64,000 nucleotides of DNA from an uncultured Eubacteriales bacterium (lineage in GTDB: Bacteria; Bacillota; Clostridia; Christensenellales; Aristaeellaceae), in assembly GCA_902778055.1 (NCBI GenBank), contig CACYWL010000008.1:43192-107191 (forward strand), in the 5' to 3' direction. The notes below the pieces were generated by a model, which was not told the origin of the DNA, searched no databases, and was given only the letters and a program-made list of their open reading frames with translations. Shown here piece by piece: positions 25,739-34,433 of the stretch (its first letter is position 1; each line of letters opens with the position of its first letter). A program made the position numbers and the translations under genes.

Positions 25739-27304
25739 ATGGCCATCAAGATCCTTCTGCTGGTTGTTTTCTTCGGCATCATGCTCGCCATCGGGTTTCT
25801 GACCCGGAAAAAGGCGACGGACGTGAACGGCTTCGTCCTCGGCGGGCGCAGCGTCGGCCCCTGGCTGACGGCCTTCGCCTACGGAACCAGCTATTTTTCA
25901 GCCGTCATCTTCGTCGGCTATGCGGGCCAGTTCGGCTGGAAGTTCGGCATTTCCTCCACCTGGGTCGGCATCGGCAACGCCCTGCTGGGCTCCCTGCTGG
26001 CCTGGGTTGTGCTGGGGCGGCGGACCCGCATCATGACGCAGCATCTTCACAGCGCGACCATGCCGGATTTCTTCGCCCGGCGCTTCGGCTCGGAGAGCCT
26101 GAAAATCGTTTCCTCCATCGTGATCTTTATCTTCCTGATTCCCTACACGGCCTCCCTGTACAACGGGCTCAGCCGTCTCTTTGAAATGGCCTTCGGCATT
26201 CCGTACTTCTGGTGCGTGCTGGTCATGTCCGTGCTGACGGCCGTCTACGTCATCGCCGGCGGCTACATGGCCACCGCGATCAACGACTTCATTCAGGGGC
26301 TGATCATGATCGTCGGCATCGTCGCGGTGATTGCGGCCGTGCTGGGAAAGAACGGCGGCTTCCTCGGCTCCCTGAACGGGCTGGCCGCCATTTCCGATGA
26401 ACGGGTTTCTTCCGTGCCCGGCATCTTCAATTCCTTCTTCGGCCCGGATCCGCTGAGCCTGCTGGGCGTCGTGATCCTGACCTCCCTGGGCACCTGGGGT
26501 CTTCCCCAGATGGTGGGCAAGTTCTACGCCATCAAGAGCGAGGGGGACATCCATAAGGGCACGATCATTTCCACGGCCTTCGCCGTGGTCGTCGCGGGCG
26601 GATGCTACTTCCTCGGCGGTTTCGGCCGGCTGTTCTCCGACATCATCGGCGTGGCGGAAAACGGAAACCCCGTGGGCGGCTTTGACGCGGTCATCCCCGC
26701 GATGCTCTCCGGTCTGCCGGATCTGCTGATCGCCGTGGTCATCATCCTGGTCCTGTCCGCCTCCATGAGCACCCTGAGCTCCCTGGTGCTGACCTCCTCC
26801 TCCACCGTCACCCTGGATCTGCTGAAGGGGCATGTCATCCGGAATATGGAGGAGAAAAAGCAGCTGCTGATCATGCGCTCCCTGATCGTGGTCTTCATCG
26901 CGATCTCCGCGGTCATCGCCATCATCCAGGTAAATTCTCCCGTCGCCTTCATCGCCCAGGCCATGGGCGTCAGCTGGGGCGCCATGGCCGGCGCGTTCCT
27001 TGCGCCCTTCCTTTACGGGCTGTATTTCAGGGGCACCAGCCGCATCGCCTGCTGGATCAATATTCTGTTCTCCTGCGTTTTCATGACCGTCGACATGCTC
27101 AGCAACCTGGGCGTGCTGAAGCTCAGCCTCGGTCTGCTGCAGAGCCCGATCAACGCCGGCGCCTTCTGCATGCTGCTCGGCCTGGTCCTGGTTCCGCTGA
27201 TCTCTCTGATTACGCCGAAGCCGGATCGGGCGATCGTGGAGAACGCCTTCTCCTGCTATGAGAAAAAGGTGCTGGTCCGTCAGACCAGCTCCCTGGAAGA
27301 CTGA
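25739..27304 (+). CDS. Sodium:solute symporter (SSS family)
   Basis: A 521-residue membrane carrier of the SSS family that uses the sodium gradient to import a small solute. About thirteen helices are visible. The blocks GGRSVGPWLTAFAYGTSYF and ASMSTLSSLVLTSSS match the sodium-site regions of PutP-like proteins. The substrate (proline, pantothenate, sugar or other) cannot be fixed. The ATG at 25739 follows GGGAGGG by seven bases, which decides it over an upstream in-frame start. It is monocistronic. Confidence 0.92.
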   Translation: MAIKILLLVVFFGIMLAIGFLTRKKATDVNGFVLGGRSVGPWLTAFAYGTSYFSAVIFVGYAGQFGWKFGISSTWVGIGNALLGSLLAWVVLGRRTRIMTQHLHSATMPDFFARRFGSESLKIVSSIVIFIFLIPYTASLYNGLSRLFEMAFGIPYFWCVLVMSVLTAVYVIAGGYMATAINDFIQGLIMIVGIVAVIAAVLGKNGGFLGSLNGLAAISDERVSSVPGIFNSFFGPDPLSLLGVVILTSLGTWGLPQMVGKFYAIKSEGDIHKGTIISTAFAVVVAGGCYFLGGFGRLFSDIIGVAENGNPVGGFDAVIPAMLSGLPDLLIAVVIILVLSASMSTLSSLVLTSSSTVTLDLLKGHVIRNMEEKKQLLIMRSLIVVFIAISAVIAIIQVNSPVAFIAQAMGVSWGAMAGAFLAPFLYGLYFRGTSRIACWINILFSCVFMTVDMLSNLGVLKLSLGLLQSPINAGAFCMLLGLVLVPLISLITPKPDRAIVENAFSCYEKKVLVRQTSSLED

Positions 27305-27328
27305 AACGGAGACGCCCGCAATGACATC

Positions 27329-27357
27329 GGGGGGACGGATGCTTCCGTCCCCCTTTT
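27329..27357 (+). terminator. Terminator after the symporter gene
   Basis: Arms GGGGGACGGA (27330-27339) and TCCGTCCCCC (27344-27353) are followed by TTTT on the plus strand. Confidence 0.8.
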
Positions 27358-27411
27358 GGCTGGCCGCGTTTTCCTGCGCCGCGGCCCCGATTCCTGTTTT
27401 CTGTTTGATTC

Positions 27412-28965
27412 TTATCCGTAGCTGGCCTCGCACAGCCCATTGTTCACATCGAATACGCCAGCCCAGTAAATCAGTCCGGCGATGGACTCCACCTGCTCTC
27501 CCTCAAAGAAAAAGCAGACCTTCCGCGCGCCCGTGTTTTCGCACAGGGTGTTCACCATGCTGTAACAGAGCAGGGTTTCCCTTTCCCGGCCCCAGGCCTG
27601 GATTTCGGAGCGGAAGCTTTCGCTCAGGTTGATCAGCAGCAGGTCCCCCTCCAGCGCCACCCCGAGGATGTCCTCCTCCCCGACCAGCTCCGGCAGCGTC
27701 GGCTCCAGTCCCTCCGCCCGCTCCCGGGCGCCCGGACCGTCCATGAGCGCCGCCAGCTGTGTTCTCGGGCTGTCCGCCAGCTCGCGGTTGACGCTTTTCT
27801 CCACCGGGACCAGCAGGCCTTCCCGGGCATAATACACCGTGGTTCTTCCCATCAGAAACGGGGTGAAGGATTCTCTCCGCAGCAGGCCTCCCAGCACGGG
27901 AACCTCCCCGAAGTGATCGCTGCTGACCGCGGTCAGCGGATGGTCCCCGACCCGGAGAACCACCCCGGCCAGCCCGGGAATGAAGGTCGTCAGGCTGCAG
28001 CAGATCGCCGCCGCCAGGCAGCCCTCGTCCACGCCGGCCTCCGCCCAGGCCTTTTCGGCCTCCTCCCGGAAGGTGAGGGTGATCATCCGCCCGCCGTCCG
28101 CCAGCTCGCTGGGCAGGGGCTCATACGCCAGCAGATCCGGAAGGTTCGGAATATCCGGCACCCCGGTCAGGTACATCGCCCCGTGGCTCATGGCCTCCAG
28201 GATGGCGGAAGCCATCTGGCGGGGCGTCTGCCCGCTGAAGGTCAGCGTCCTGTTCTCGCAGGAAATCCCCTGCCCGTTCTCCAGGGGATAATACAGCGTC
28301 ATGTAGGAGGTCAGCGGCGCGTCCGCGGCATCCTGGCCCACGGGGGTGCGCTTCGCCTCCATCTGCTCCCAGAGCACCGGCAGGTTTTCCCCGGGATGGG
28401 CGATCAGGCTGCCCATGGCCAGGCTGCCCGTCGTATCCAGTCCGACGCTGCGCCCGGCCACCAGCACGTTCACGCACCGGACCCCCTCCGCCTCGCACAG
28501 GGTGGCCGCCAGCGCCAGGCTCAGGGTGTAGAAGGCCCGGTAGCTCAGCCCCAAGGCCGAGGATCCCAAGTTGACCGTCACAATGCCCCCGCTGAATTCC
28601 ACCGGGTTCTCCCCGTACAGGGTCAGCTCCGTTTCCCCGCCCAGCGAGTCCACCTCGTTGTTGGCCGGATAGCTCAGCAGCTCCCGGGTCACCGCCTCCA
28701 GCATTTCCGTTCTCAGGATTCCCGGGATGGCGGCCACATGCCGGGCCACCAGGTTCATCCCGTTCTTGGCGGGAAGGTACAGCGTCCACAGGCCTTCCCC
28801 GCCGGAAATCCGGTCCCCGTCCGGGGCCTCCCAGCTCACGGAGGCGGGCGGAAGGGTGGGAAGCCGCTCCGCCTGCTCTTCCGCAGGCCGCGGGGAGCAT
28901 CCGCTCAGCGCCAGGCTCGTCACCGCCAGCGCGGCCAGCAGACAGACGGCTTTTTTCAGGTTCAT
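27412..28965 (-). CDS. GerMN-domain lipoprotein
   Basis: A 517-residue lipoprotein with the lipobox LALSGC. Two GerMN-like domains are suggested, one around residues 60-190 and one at 370-517 ending in the FFFEGEQVE block. GerMN domains occur in spore-germination and actinobacterial LpqB proteins. LpqB sits beside the MtrAB two-component system, and here too the gene directly follows a histidine kinase, overlapping it by ATGA. A sensory partner of the kinase is therefore a fair inference. The protein is long for GerM itself. Confidence 0.85.
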   Translation of the reverse strand: MNLKKAVCLLAALAVTSLALSGCSPRPAEEQAERLPTLPPASVSWEAPDGDRISGGEGLWTLYLPAKNGMNLVARHVAAIPGILRTEMLEAVTRELLSYPANNEVDSLGGETELTLYGENPVEFSGGIVTVNLGSSALGLSYRAFYTLSLALAATLCEAEGVRCVNVLVAGRSVGLDTTGSLAMGSLIAHPGENLPVLWEQMEAKRTPVGQDAADAPLTSYMTLYYPLENGQGISCENRTLTFSGQTPRQMASAILEAMSHGAMYLTGVPDIPNLPDLLAYEPLPSELADGGRMITLTFREEAEKAWAEAGVDEGCLAAAICCSLTTFIPGLAGVVLRVGDHPLTAVSSDHFGEVPVLGGLLRRESFTPFLMGRTTVYYAREGLLVPVEKSVNRELADSPRTQLAALMDGPGARERAEGLEPTLPELVGEEDILGVALEGDLLLINLSESFRSEIQAWGRERETLLCYSMVNTLCENTGARKVCFFFEGEQVESIAGLIYWAGVFDVNNGLCEASYG

Positions 28966-30449
28966 GCTCCCTCCCCCTTTCCGTTGGCCGGCAGGGTCAC
29001 CGTAAAGCAGCTTCCCCGGCCGGGTTCGCTCTCCACGGAAATCTGTCCGCCGTGAAGAGTGACCATCTGGCGCACGATGCTCAGCCCGAGGCCGGTTCCT
29101 CCCGTCTCGCGGCTCCGCGCCTTGTCCACCCGGTAGAAACGGTCGAAAATATGCTCCTGATCCTCCTTCGGGATTCCGACGCCGTTGTCCCTGACCCGCC
29201 AGATCAGGTTCCCGCCGTCCCTCTCCAGGCTGACGCGGATCGTGCCGCCGTCCTGGGTATATTTCATCGCATTGTCGATCAGATTGTAAAGCACCTGGTT
29301 CAGCTTGGTCCGGTCTCCCCGCATCCCCAGTCCCGCCGGAGCGTTCACCTCCAGCCGCTGGCTTCTCTTCTCCGCCGCCGGCGTCAGCAGGCGCACCGTT
29401 TCCGCCGTCATGGCGCTCAGATCCAGATCCTCCAGGTTCAGCGCATCGCTCCGGTTGTCCATCCGCGTCAGCGTCAGCAGATCCGTAATGATTCCGGTCA
29501 GCCGGTCAATCTCATGGTTCATGTCCCCCATGAATTCCTGCCGCATTTCGGCAGGCATCTCCGGCTGATAAATCATCGTTTCCAGCATGATCTTCATCGA
29601 CGCCAGGGGGGTTTTCAGCTCATGGCTGGCGTTGGACACAAACTGGTTTCTCGACTTGTCCAGGTTCTCCAGCTGGGCGGCCATGATGTTGTAGTTCTCC
29701 GCCAGCTGGCGCAGCTCGCCGCTGCCCTTCTCCGGCACGCGGACGCTCAGGTCACCCTTCCCCATCTTCCGCATGGTCCTGCTCAGGTTCACGATCGGCG
29801 TCGTCAGCACCCGGCTCAGGAAAAGCGCCAGCATCAGCGCGGCGAGCGCGATGAGGATGAACACCGTGATCAGCTGAATCCGGACGGACCGCAGGGAGTC
29901 CATCATGCCCTGGATCCGGCTGACATAGACGATCGCGCCGCTCCTGCCCCGGGAGTCCAGCAGCTCATGCACCCCGTAGGCCACGTAGTCGGCCTCGGCT
30001 TCCCCGCTCATGCGGTTCACCGTCTCCCGTCCCGGGCGGTGCATGCCGTAGGCGCTCATTTCCCCCAGGCTCAGCACCCGGAGCACCTCCGGCAGCTGCA
30101 GCCGCTGTCCGCAGAAGGTGTTGAAGCTGTCATACTGCACCTTGCCGTCCTGGTCCAGCAGCATCAGGCGCCCGTCCAGGCTGTCCGCGGATTCCCTGAG
30201 CCGGATGTTCAGGCTCGGGCTCTCCGCGGTCTGCATCAGCGGGCCGAAAACGGCCGCCAGGCTTTCCACGGCCTGGGTATCCTCCCTCGTCCGCTGTTCC
30301 GTCAGATAATTGTTGACCACGCCCGTCAGGTTGGTCGCCGCCACGAGAAACGATGTTCCTACCACGACAAAAAAGGCCAGCAGGATTTTGACCCTGATGC
30401 TGGCCCAGAAGGGAACTTTCTCAGTCCTGATCCGTGAAATAGTAACCAA
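28962..30449 (-). CDS. Membrane sensor histidine kinase
   Basis: A sensor kinase of about 495 residues. An N-terminal helix, an extracytoplasmic domain of about 140 residues, a second helix and a HAMP segment come first. The phosphorylated His is in SNASHELKTPLASM, the N box is NQVLYNLIDNAMKYT and the ATP lid has VRDNGVGIP and GTGLGLSI. The start is unsure: no ATG fits, TTG at 30449 is used here, and TTG at 30497 or ATT at 30440 are alternatives. All overlap or touch the end of the response-regulator gene, so the three genes form one operon. Confidence 0.9.
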   Translation of the reverse strand: MVTISRIRTEKVPFWASIRVKILLAFFVVVGTSFLVAATNLTGVVNNYLTEQRTREDTQAVESLAAVFGPLMQTAESPSLNIRLRESADSLDGRLMLLDQDGKVQYDSFNTFCGQRLQLPEVLRVLSLGEMSAYGMHRPGRETVNRMSGEAEADYVAYGVHELLDSRGRSGAIVYVSRIQGMMDSLRSVRIQLITVFILIALAALMLALFLSRVLTTPIVNLSRTMRKMGKGDLSVRVPEKGSGELRQLAENYNIMAAQLENLDKSRNQFVSNASHELKTPLASMKIMLETMIYQPEMPAEMRQEFMGDMNHEIDRLTGIITDLLTLTRMDNRSDALNLEDLDLSAMTAETVRLLTPAAEKRSQRLEVNAPAGLGMRGDRTKLNQVLYNLIDNAMKYTQDGGTIRVSLERDGGNLIWRVRDNGVGIPKEDQEHIFDRFYRVDKARSRETGGTGLGLSIVRQMVTLHGGQISVESEPGRGSCFTVTLPANGKGEGA

Positions 30450-31113
30450 CCCCCCACTTGGTGAAGATGAACTCCGGTTTCGTCGTATCGCGTTCAATCT
30501 TCTCCCTCAGGCGTCGGATATGGACATCCACGGTTCGGGCATCTCCGGCGTAGTCATATTTCCAGACGGTTTCCAGCATTTGCTCCCGGCTGAAGACCGT
30601 CCCCCTGTTCGTCACGAACAGCTGGAGCAGGTCGAACTCCTTGGCGGTCAGCTTGACATCCTTTCCGCCCAGAACAACGCTCCTTTTCACCAGGTTCACA
30701 TCCATATCGTGTACCCGGATCACGCGCTGCTCCTGCTGCTGCAGGCCGGTGGACACCCGGCGGAAAATGGTCTTGATCCGGGCCTTCACCTCGAGGATGT
30801 TGAAGGGCTTGGTCATGTAATCATCGGCGCCGTATTCCAGCCCGAGGATCTTGTCCATGTCCTCTCCCTTGGCCGTCAGCATGATAATCGGAACCTCGCT
30901 GGTTTCCCGGATCCGCTGACATACCTCAATCCCGTCCTTTTTGGGCAGCATGACGTCGAGCAGAATCAGGTCGTACGCGCTGTTCTCGAACTTTCTCAGC
31001 GCTTCCTCCCCGTCGGTCGCACTGTCGGTTTCGTACCCTTCCTGCTCCAGCGTATATTTCAGGCCTTTCAGAATCAAAGGCTCGTCATCCACCAGCAGAA
31101 TCCTTTTTGCCAC
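30421..31113 (-). CDS. OmpR-family response regulator
   Basis: A 230-residue regulator with a receiver domain (phospho-acceptor Asp in ILLDVMLP, switch Lys in YMTKPF) and an OmpR winged helix ending in KWGVGYYF. It resembles the WalR/VicR and MtrA group that control envelope genes, but other OmpR regulators look alike. The GTG at 31113 gives the usual start and a good ribosome-site distance; a GTG at 31122 is possible. It leads the regulator-kinase-GerMN operon. Confidence 0.94.
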   Translation of the reverse strand: MAKRILLVDDEPLILKGLKYTLEQEGYETDSATDGEEALRKFENSAYDLILLDVMLPKKDGIEVCQRIRETSEVPIIMLTAKGEDMDKILGLEYGADDYMTKPFNILEVKARIKTIFRRVSTGLQQQEQRVIRVHDMDVNLVKRSVVLGGKDVKLTAKEFDLLQLFVTNRGTVFSREQMLETVWKYDYAGDARTVDVHIRRLREKIERDTTKPEFIFTKWGVGYYFTDQD

Positions 31114-31146
31114 GCCAAACACCCTTTCGTAACCATTTCTTATGGA

Positions 31147-31175
31147 ATTTTATTACATTTTTCCTAAAATTGCAA
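31147..31175 (-). promoter_or_regulatory. Promoter of the two-component operon
   Basis: The minus strand has a -35 TTGCAA (31170-31175) and a -10 TAAAAT (31147-31152) with a 17-base spacer. Confidence 0.55.
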
Positions 31176-31303
31176 GCTTTTTGTCATATTTGATCAATTG
31201 ATTTTTATGCTGAATGGATGCGGGCTTCCCCCGCGGAATAATCCCCTCCCCGCCGGGCTCCTGACGGCCGCTCCGTCCGCCATGCGGCCCGGCCGGTTCC
31301 GCG

Positions 31304-31334
31304 TAAAAAAAGGAGGCCCCGGCGGGGCCTCCTT
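31304..31334 (-). terminator. Terminator of the LEA-like secreted protein gene
   Basis: Arms AAGGAGGCCCC (31310-31320) and GGGGCCTCCTT (31324-31334) have a three-base loop and a T run on the minus strand. Confidence 0.85.
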
Positions 31335-31358
31335 CCCGGATCAGTCTTCTGCCCGGTT

Positions 31359-33032
31359 TCACTGGGCCTTCTTCTGCGTGATATTCTTCAGCATATCCTT
31401 GAGATTATCCGCCGTGGACTCCAGGGCGTTCTTCTGGGTTTCCGTCTCGGTCTTCAGGGTTTCCTCCGCCTCCCGGACGGTCTCCTCCGCGTCGGTCTTC
31501 ACGGTCTCCAGCGTTTCCTTCGCGGTATCCGCCGTCTCCGTCAGGGCTTCCTCCGCTTCCGTCTTCACGGTCTCCGCCGCTTCCGTCAGCGCGGTCTCCG
31601 CGTCGGTCTTCACGGTCTCCAGCGCTTCCTTCGCAGTCTCCGCCGCCTCCGTCAGGGCCTCCTCCGCGTCGGTCTTCACGGTATCCAGCGTTTCCTTCAC
31701 GGTCTCCGCCGCTTCCGTCAGGGCGGTCTCCGCTTCAGTCTTCACGGTCTCGGCCGCTTCCGTCAGCGCAGTCTCCGCTTCGGTCGTCACGGTTTCGGCG
31801 GTTTCCTGCGCGGTCTCCGCGCCGGTGCTTTCGGCGGCCGCCTTCTTCTCCGCGTATTCGTTCTCGACGACCTCCATCATGGTTTTCGCCGTCGCGAAGT
31901 AGCTGGCCATCTTAGGATGGTTGGGCCAGAACCGGGTCGGGGAAGCGCCCTTGGAGTTGAAGGGCACGCGGTAGGTCAGATGGTTGCACACGAACAGCAG
32001 CGCGCTGTTCTGTCCGTTCAGGTCCTTCTCCTTGGAGATCGCCGTGCCGAACTTCATGTCGCTGGCCGGGTTCTCAAGGAACTGGCTGGTGATCTCCTCG
32101 ACGCCGGTGAACCAGGCGAGGCACTCGTCCTTGGGATAAATCTCAAAGGTCGGATTCTTCGGGTAGGCATAGGTCGTGGTGACGCTGTCCCCCGCGACGG
32201 TCACGGTCACGTTGCCCATGTAGTACATATTGGAAGCGACGATCGGCAGCGTCTGGGTGCCGTCCTGGCTCAGATCCACCGGCACCACATGGTACCATTT
32301 CTTCGTCAGCGTCGGATAGGTATCCCGCAGGGAAATGCCGATCACGCCCGCGGTGTTGTTGCCGTACCAGATGGGCTCGGGAATCACAACCTTCTTCTTT
32401 TTCAGGCTCTCGAGGAAAGCCTTCAGGTCGCCCTTGAAGCGGCCCAGATTCGGATCATCGATCACATTGCCGCTGTCATCCCGCCAGCAGCCGTAGTCCG
32501 AATCGTAGAACAGGCCGCCGATGTAGCTGTCCTCGGTCCGGTACAGATCACCCTTCTCGGTCAGATAGACATCGTATTCCATGCCGCCGTCCTCGTTTTC
32601 CTTGGACAGGTGAACATATTTGACCGACCCGTCCCAGTTGTACTGGACGGTTTCCCAGGAGTTGTCGGCCCAGGAGCCTCTGGACTCCGTGTCCTTGAGG
32701 CCGCTTCCGGTATAGGTCACGGACTGCCAGGCTTTCGAGCTGTCGTCGTACTGGTACGTGCCGTGGCCGGCGCTGTTTCCCGCCTCGTCATAAGCCTCCC
32801 AGTCGCTTTGCGTCGAAGTGTCCTTCTGCTTCTGGGTCAGCTTTCCGTTTTCGTCGTACCAATATGTCGTCACGACGCCGGTTTTCTTGTCCGTTTCACT
32901 TTTGTAATAACCGAGCAGGTTGCCCTCATCATCATAACCCGGCACCGCATCCTTCGGCATGTCCGCCAGCGCGGACCCCGCTCCCAGAACCAGTATCACT
33001 GCAAGCAGCAGCGAAAACAGCTTCTTCATCAT
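31359..33032 (-). CDS. Secreted protein with 11-residue-repeat (LEA-like) tail
   Basis: Function unknown. A Sec signal ends in GSALA. Residues about 30-190 are rich in aromatic and Asp/Gly turns with repeated forms like YWYDENGKLTQKQ and YQYDDSSKAW, resembling YD- or MORN-type beta repeats. A middle domain of about 200 residues follows. From about residue 406 the chain becomes Ala/Glu/Thr-rich 11-residue units such as ETVKTDAETAL and TEAAETAKEAL, at least eleven in a row, which should make a long amphipathic helix like group-3 LEA proteins. No membrane anchor or sorting signal is seen. The gene is monocistronic with its own promoter and terminator. Confidence 0.85.
   Translation of the reverse strand: MMKKLFSLLLAVILVLGAGSALADMPKDAVPGYDDEGNLLGYYKSETDKKTGVVTTYWYDENGKLTQKQKDTSTQSDWEAYDEAGNSAGHGTYQYDDSSKAWQSVTYTGSGLKDTESRGSWADNSWETVQYNWDGSVKYVHLSKENEDGGMEYDVYLTEKGDLYRTEDSYIGGLFYDSDYGCWRDDSGNVIDDPNLGRFKGDLKAFLESLKKKKVVIPEPIWYGNNTAGVIGISLRDTYPTLTKKWYHVVPVDLSQDGTQTLPIVASNMYYMGNVTVTVAGDSVTTTYAYPKNPTFEIYPKDECLAWFTGVEEITSQFLENPASDMKFGTAISKEKDLNGQNSALLFVCNHLTYRVPFNSKGASPTRFWPNHPKMASYFATAKTMMEVVENEYAEKKAAAESTGAETAQETAETVTTEAETALTEAAETVKTEAETALTEAAETVKETLDTVKTDAEEALTEAAETAKEALETVKTDAETALTEAAETVKTEAEEALTETADTAKETLETVKTDAEETVREAEETLKTETETQKNALESTADNLKDMLKNITQKKAQ
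31430..31817 (-). repeat. Tandem 33-bp (11-codon) repeats
   Basis: The DNA coding the Ala/Glu/Thr tail repeats with a 33-bp step and a stronger 66-bp step (pairs of 11-residue units), with small differences between copies. Confidence 0.8.
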
Positions 33033-33089
33033 CGAGTCCCCCTCCTTATTATGAGAAAGAGAAACCTCCCCTTCTCCTCCGGTTTTTTC

Positions 33090-33118
33090 ATTCTATACCA
33101 GTCCGCGCATCATGGCAA
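33090..33118 (-). promoter_or_regulatory. Promoter of the LEA-like protein gene
   Basis: On the minus strand a -35 TTGCCA (33113-33118) and a -10 TAGAAT (33090-33095) have a 17-base spacer. Confidence 0.5.
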
Positions 33119-33196
33119 GCTGTCAAATATAAAAATTAGGTTTCTTTTTTCTTTCCTTTCTCTGTCGCGGGGTTGTTTTCCTCCCTCCGAAAAGGC

Positions 33197-33225
33197 TTGT
33201 CTTTGCCCCGCGCTTCTTTTATAAT
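33197..33225 (+). promoter_or_regulatory. Promoter of the alpha/beta hydrolase gene
   Basis: A -35 TTGTCT (33197-33202) and a perfect -10 TATAAT (33220-33225) have a 17-base spacer on the plus strand. Confidence 0.65.
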
Positions 33226-33282
33226 GGTCCGGCAGGGTCATTCCCCCTGTCTTTCAGATCAATCCGACGGAGGACTATGAAT

Positions 33283-34263
33283 ATGGCTGCTGGCATTACC
33301 CCCGAAGGTCTGGTATATTCCGAAGGCTATGCGGAAACCATGAACGGGCTGGTGCTGCCCCGTCTGAGGGAGCGCTGTGTCTTCCTGACCGTCCGCGGCG
33401 CGAAGGATAAGCCGATCGCCGCCTTCCGGTATGACGCGGAGGCCCCGGCCGGCACGGTGGTCGTCCTCCACGGGTTTACCGAATGCGCCGAAAAGTTCAG
33501 CGAGCTGATCTACAGCCTGCTGCAGAACCGTTTCAGCGTGCTGACATGTGACCAGCGGGGCCACGGCGCCTCCTGGCGGGACGAACGGATTAAGGATATT
33601 TCCCTGACCCACGTGGACCGGTTTGAGGACTATGTCACGGATCTGAGCGCGCTCTGCGATCAGGTGCTCTCCTCCATGCCGAAGCCCTGGTTCATCTTTG
33701 CTCACTCCATGGGCGGCGCGGTCGCCTCCGCCTTCCTGGAGGATCACCCCGGTGTGTTCGAAAAGGCTGCCCTCTGCGCGCCGATGATTGCCCCGCTGCA
33801 CGCGGGCATGCCGCTTGCGGCCGGAATGGCTCTCTGCGTCGGCGCGAAGCTGCTGGGCCGGGGGCGGGAGCGGCTCCCAATGAGCCGTCCCTGGGCCGGG
33901 CCGGAGGAATTTGAAACCTCCTGTGCCACGGGGCGGGAGCGTTTCGACTGGTTTGACGATCTTCGGGTGCGCACGGAGCGCTATCACAATAACGGCCCCA
34001 CCTTCTCCTGGACGCTGGAGGCCTTCCGGGTGACCCGGCGGCTGCTGGCTCCCGGAAAACCGGAGAGCGTCTCCGTTCCCGTCCGCATTTATACCGCGGA
34101 GGACGATAATCAGGTGGAGCCGGAGGCCCAAGAAAAAATGGCCTCCCGCCTGCCGAAGGGGGAGCGGAAGGTCGTCTCCGGCGCCAAACATGAGATCTAC
34201 CGTTCCCCGGATGAGGTGCTCTTCCCCTGGTGGCGGGAAATCCTGGCCTTCCTGGCGGAATAG
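33283..34263 (+). CDS. Alpha/beta hydrolase (monoglyceride lipase / S33-like)
   Basis: A cytoplasmic serine hydrolase of about 326 residues of the lysophospholipase/monoacylglycerol lipase type. The oxyanion block is VLHGFTECAEKF, the nucleophile Ser lies in AHSMGGA, an acid is expected near YTAEDDNQVEP and the His near GAKHEIYR. The ATG at 33283 is nine bases after GGAGG; the ATG at 33277 is only three bases after it and is less likely. It is monocistronic and ends at a terminator shared with the convergent DUF3048 gene. The natural substrate is unknown. Confidence 0.9.
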   Translation: MAAGITPEGLVYSEGYAETMNGLVLPRLRERCVFLTVRGAKDKPIAAFRYDAEAPAGTVVVLHGFTECAEKFSELIYSLLQNRFSVLTCDQRGHGASWRDERIKDISLTHVDRFEDYVTDLSALCDQVLSSMPKPWFIFAHSMGGAVASAFLEDHPGVFEKAALCAPMIAPLHAGMPLAAGMALCVGAKLLGRGRERLPMSRPWAGPEEFETSCATGRERFDWFDDLRVRTERYHNNGPTFSWTLEAFRVTRRLLAPGKPESVSVPVRIYTAEDDNQVEPEAQEKMASRLPKGERKVVSGAKHEIYRSPDEVLFPWWREILAFLAE

Positions 34264-34385
34264 CGCCCGGGCTTCCCTTTCGCCCATTCCCGTTCCTGTC
34301 TTCTTCCGGTTTCCCGGCGGATTCCGCCGCGGCCGGTTTTTTTGAAGCACGCGCCGTCTCCGGCCCGGATCCGTCCCGGTCAAAA

Positions 34386-34413
34386 AGCCCCCTCCGGTCT
34401 TCCGGAGGGGGCT
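34386..34413. terminator. Terminator between hydrolase and DUF3048 genes
   Basis: Arms AGCCCCCTCCGG (34386-34397) and CCGGAGGGGGCT (34402-34413) enclose TCTT. A run of A before it gives a T tract for the minus strand. Confidence 0.85.
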
Positions 34414-34433
34414 TCGTCCGCGTTCAGAATTGA

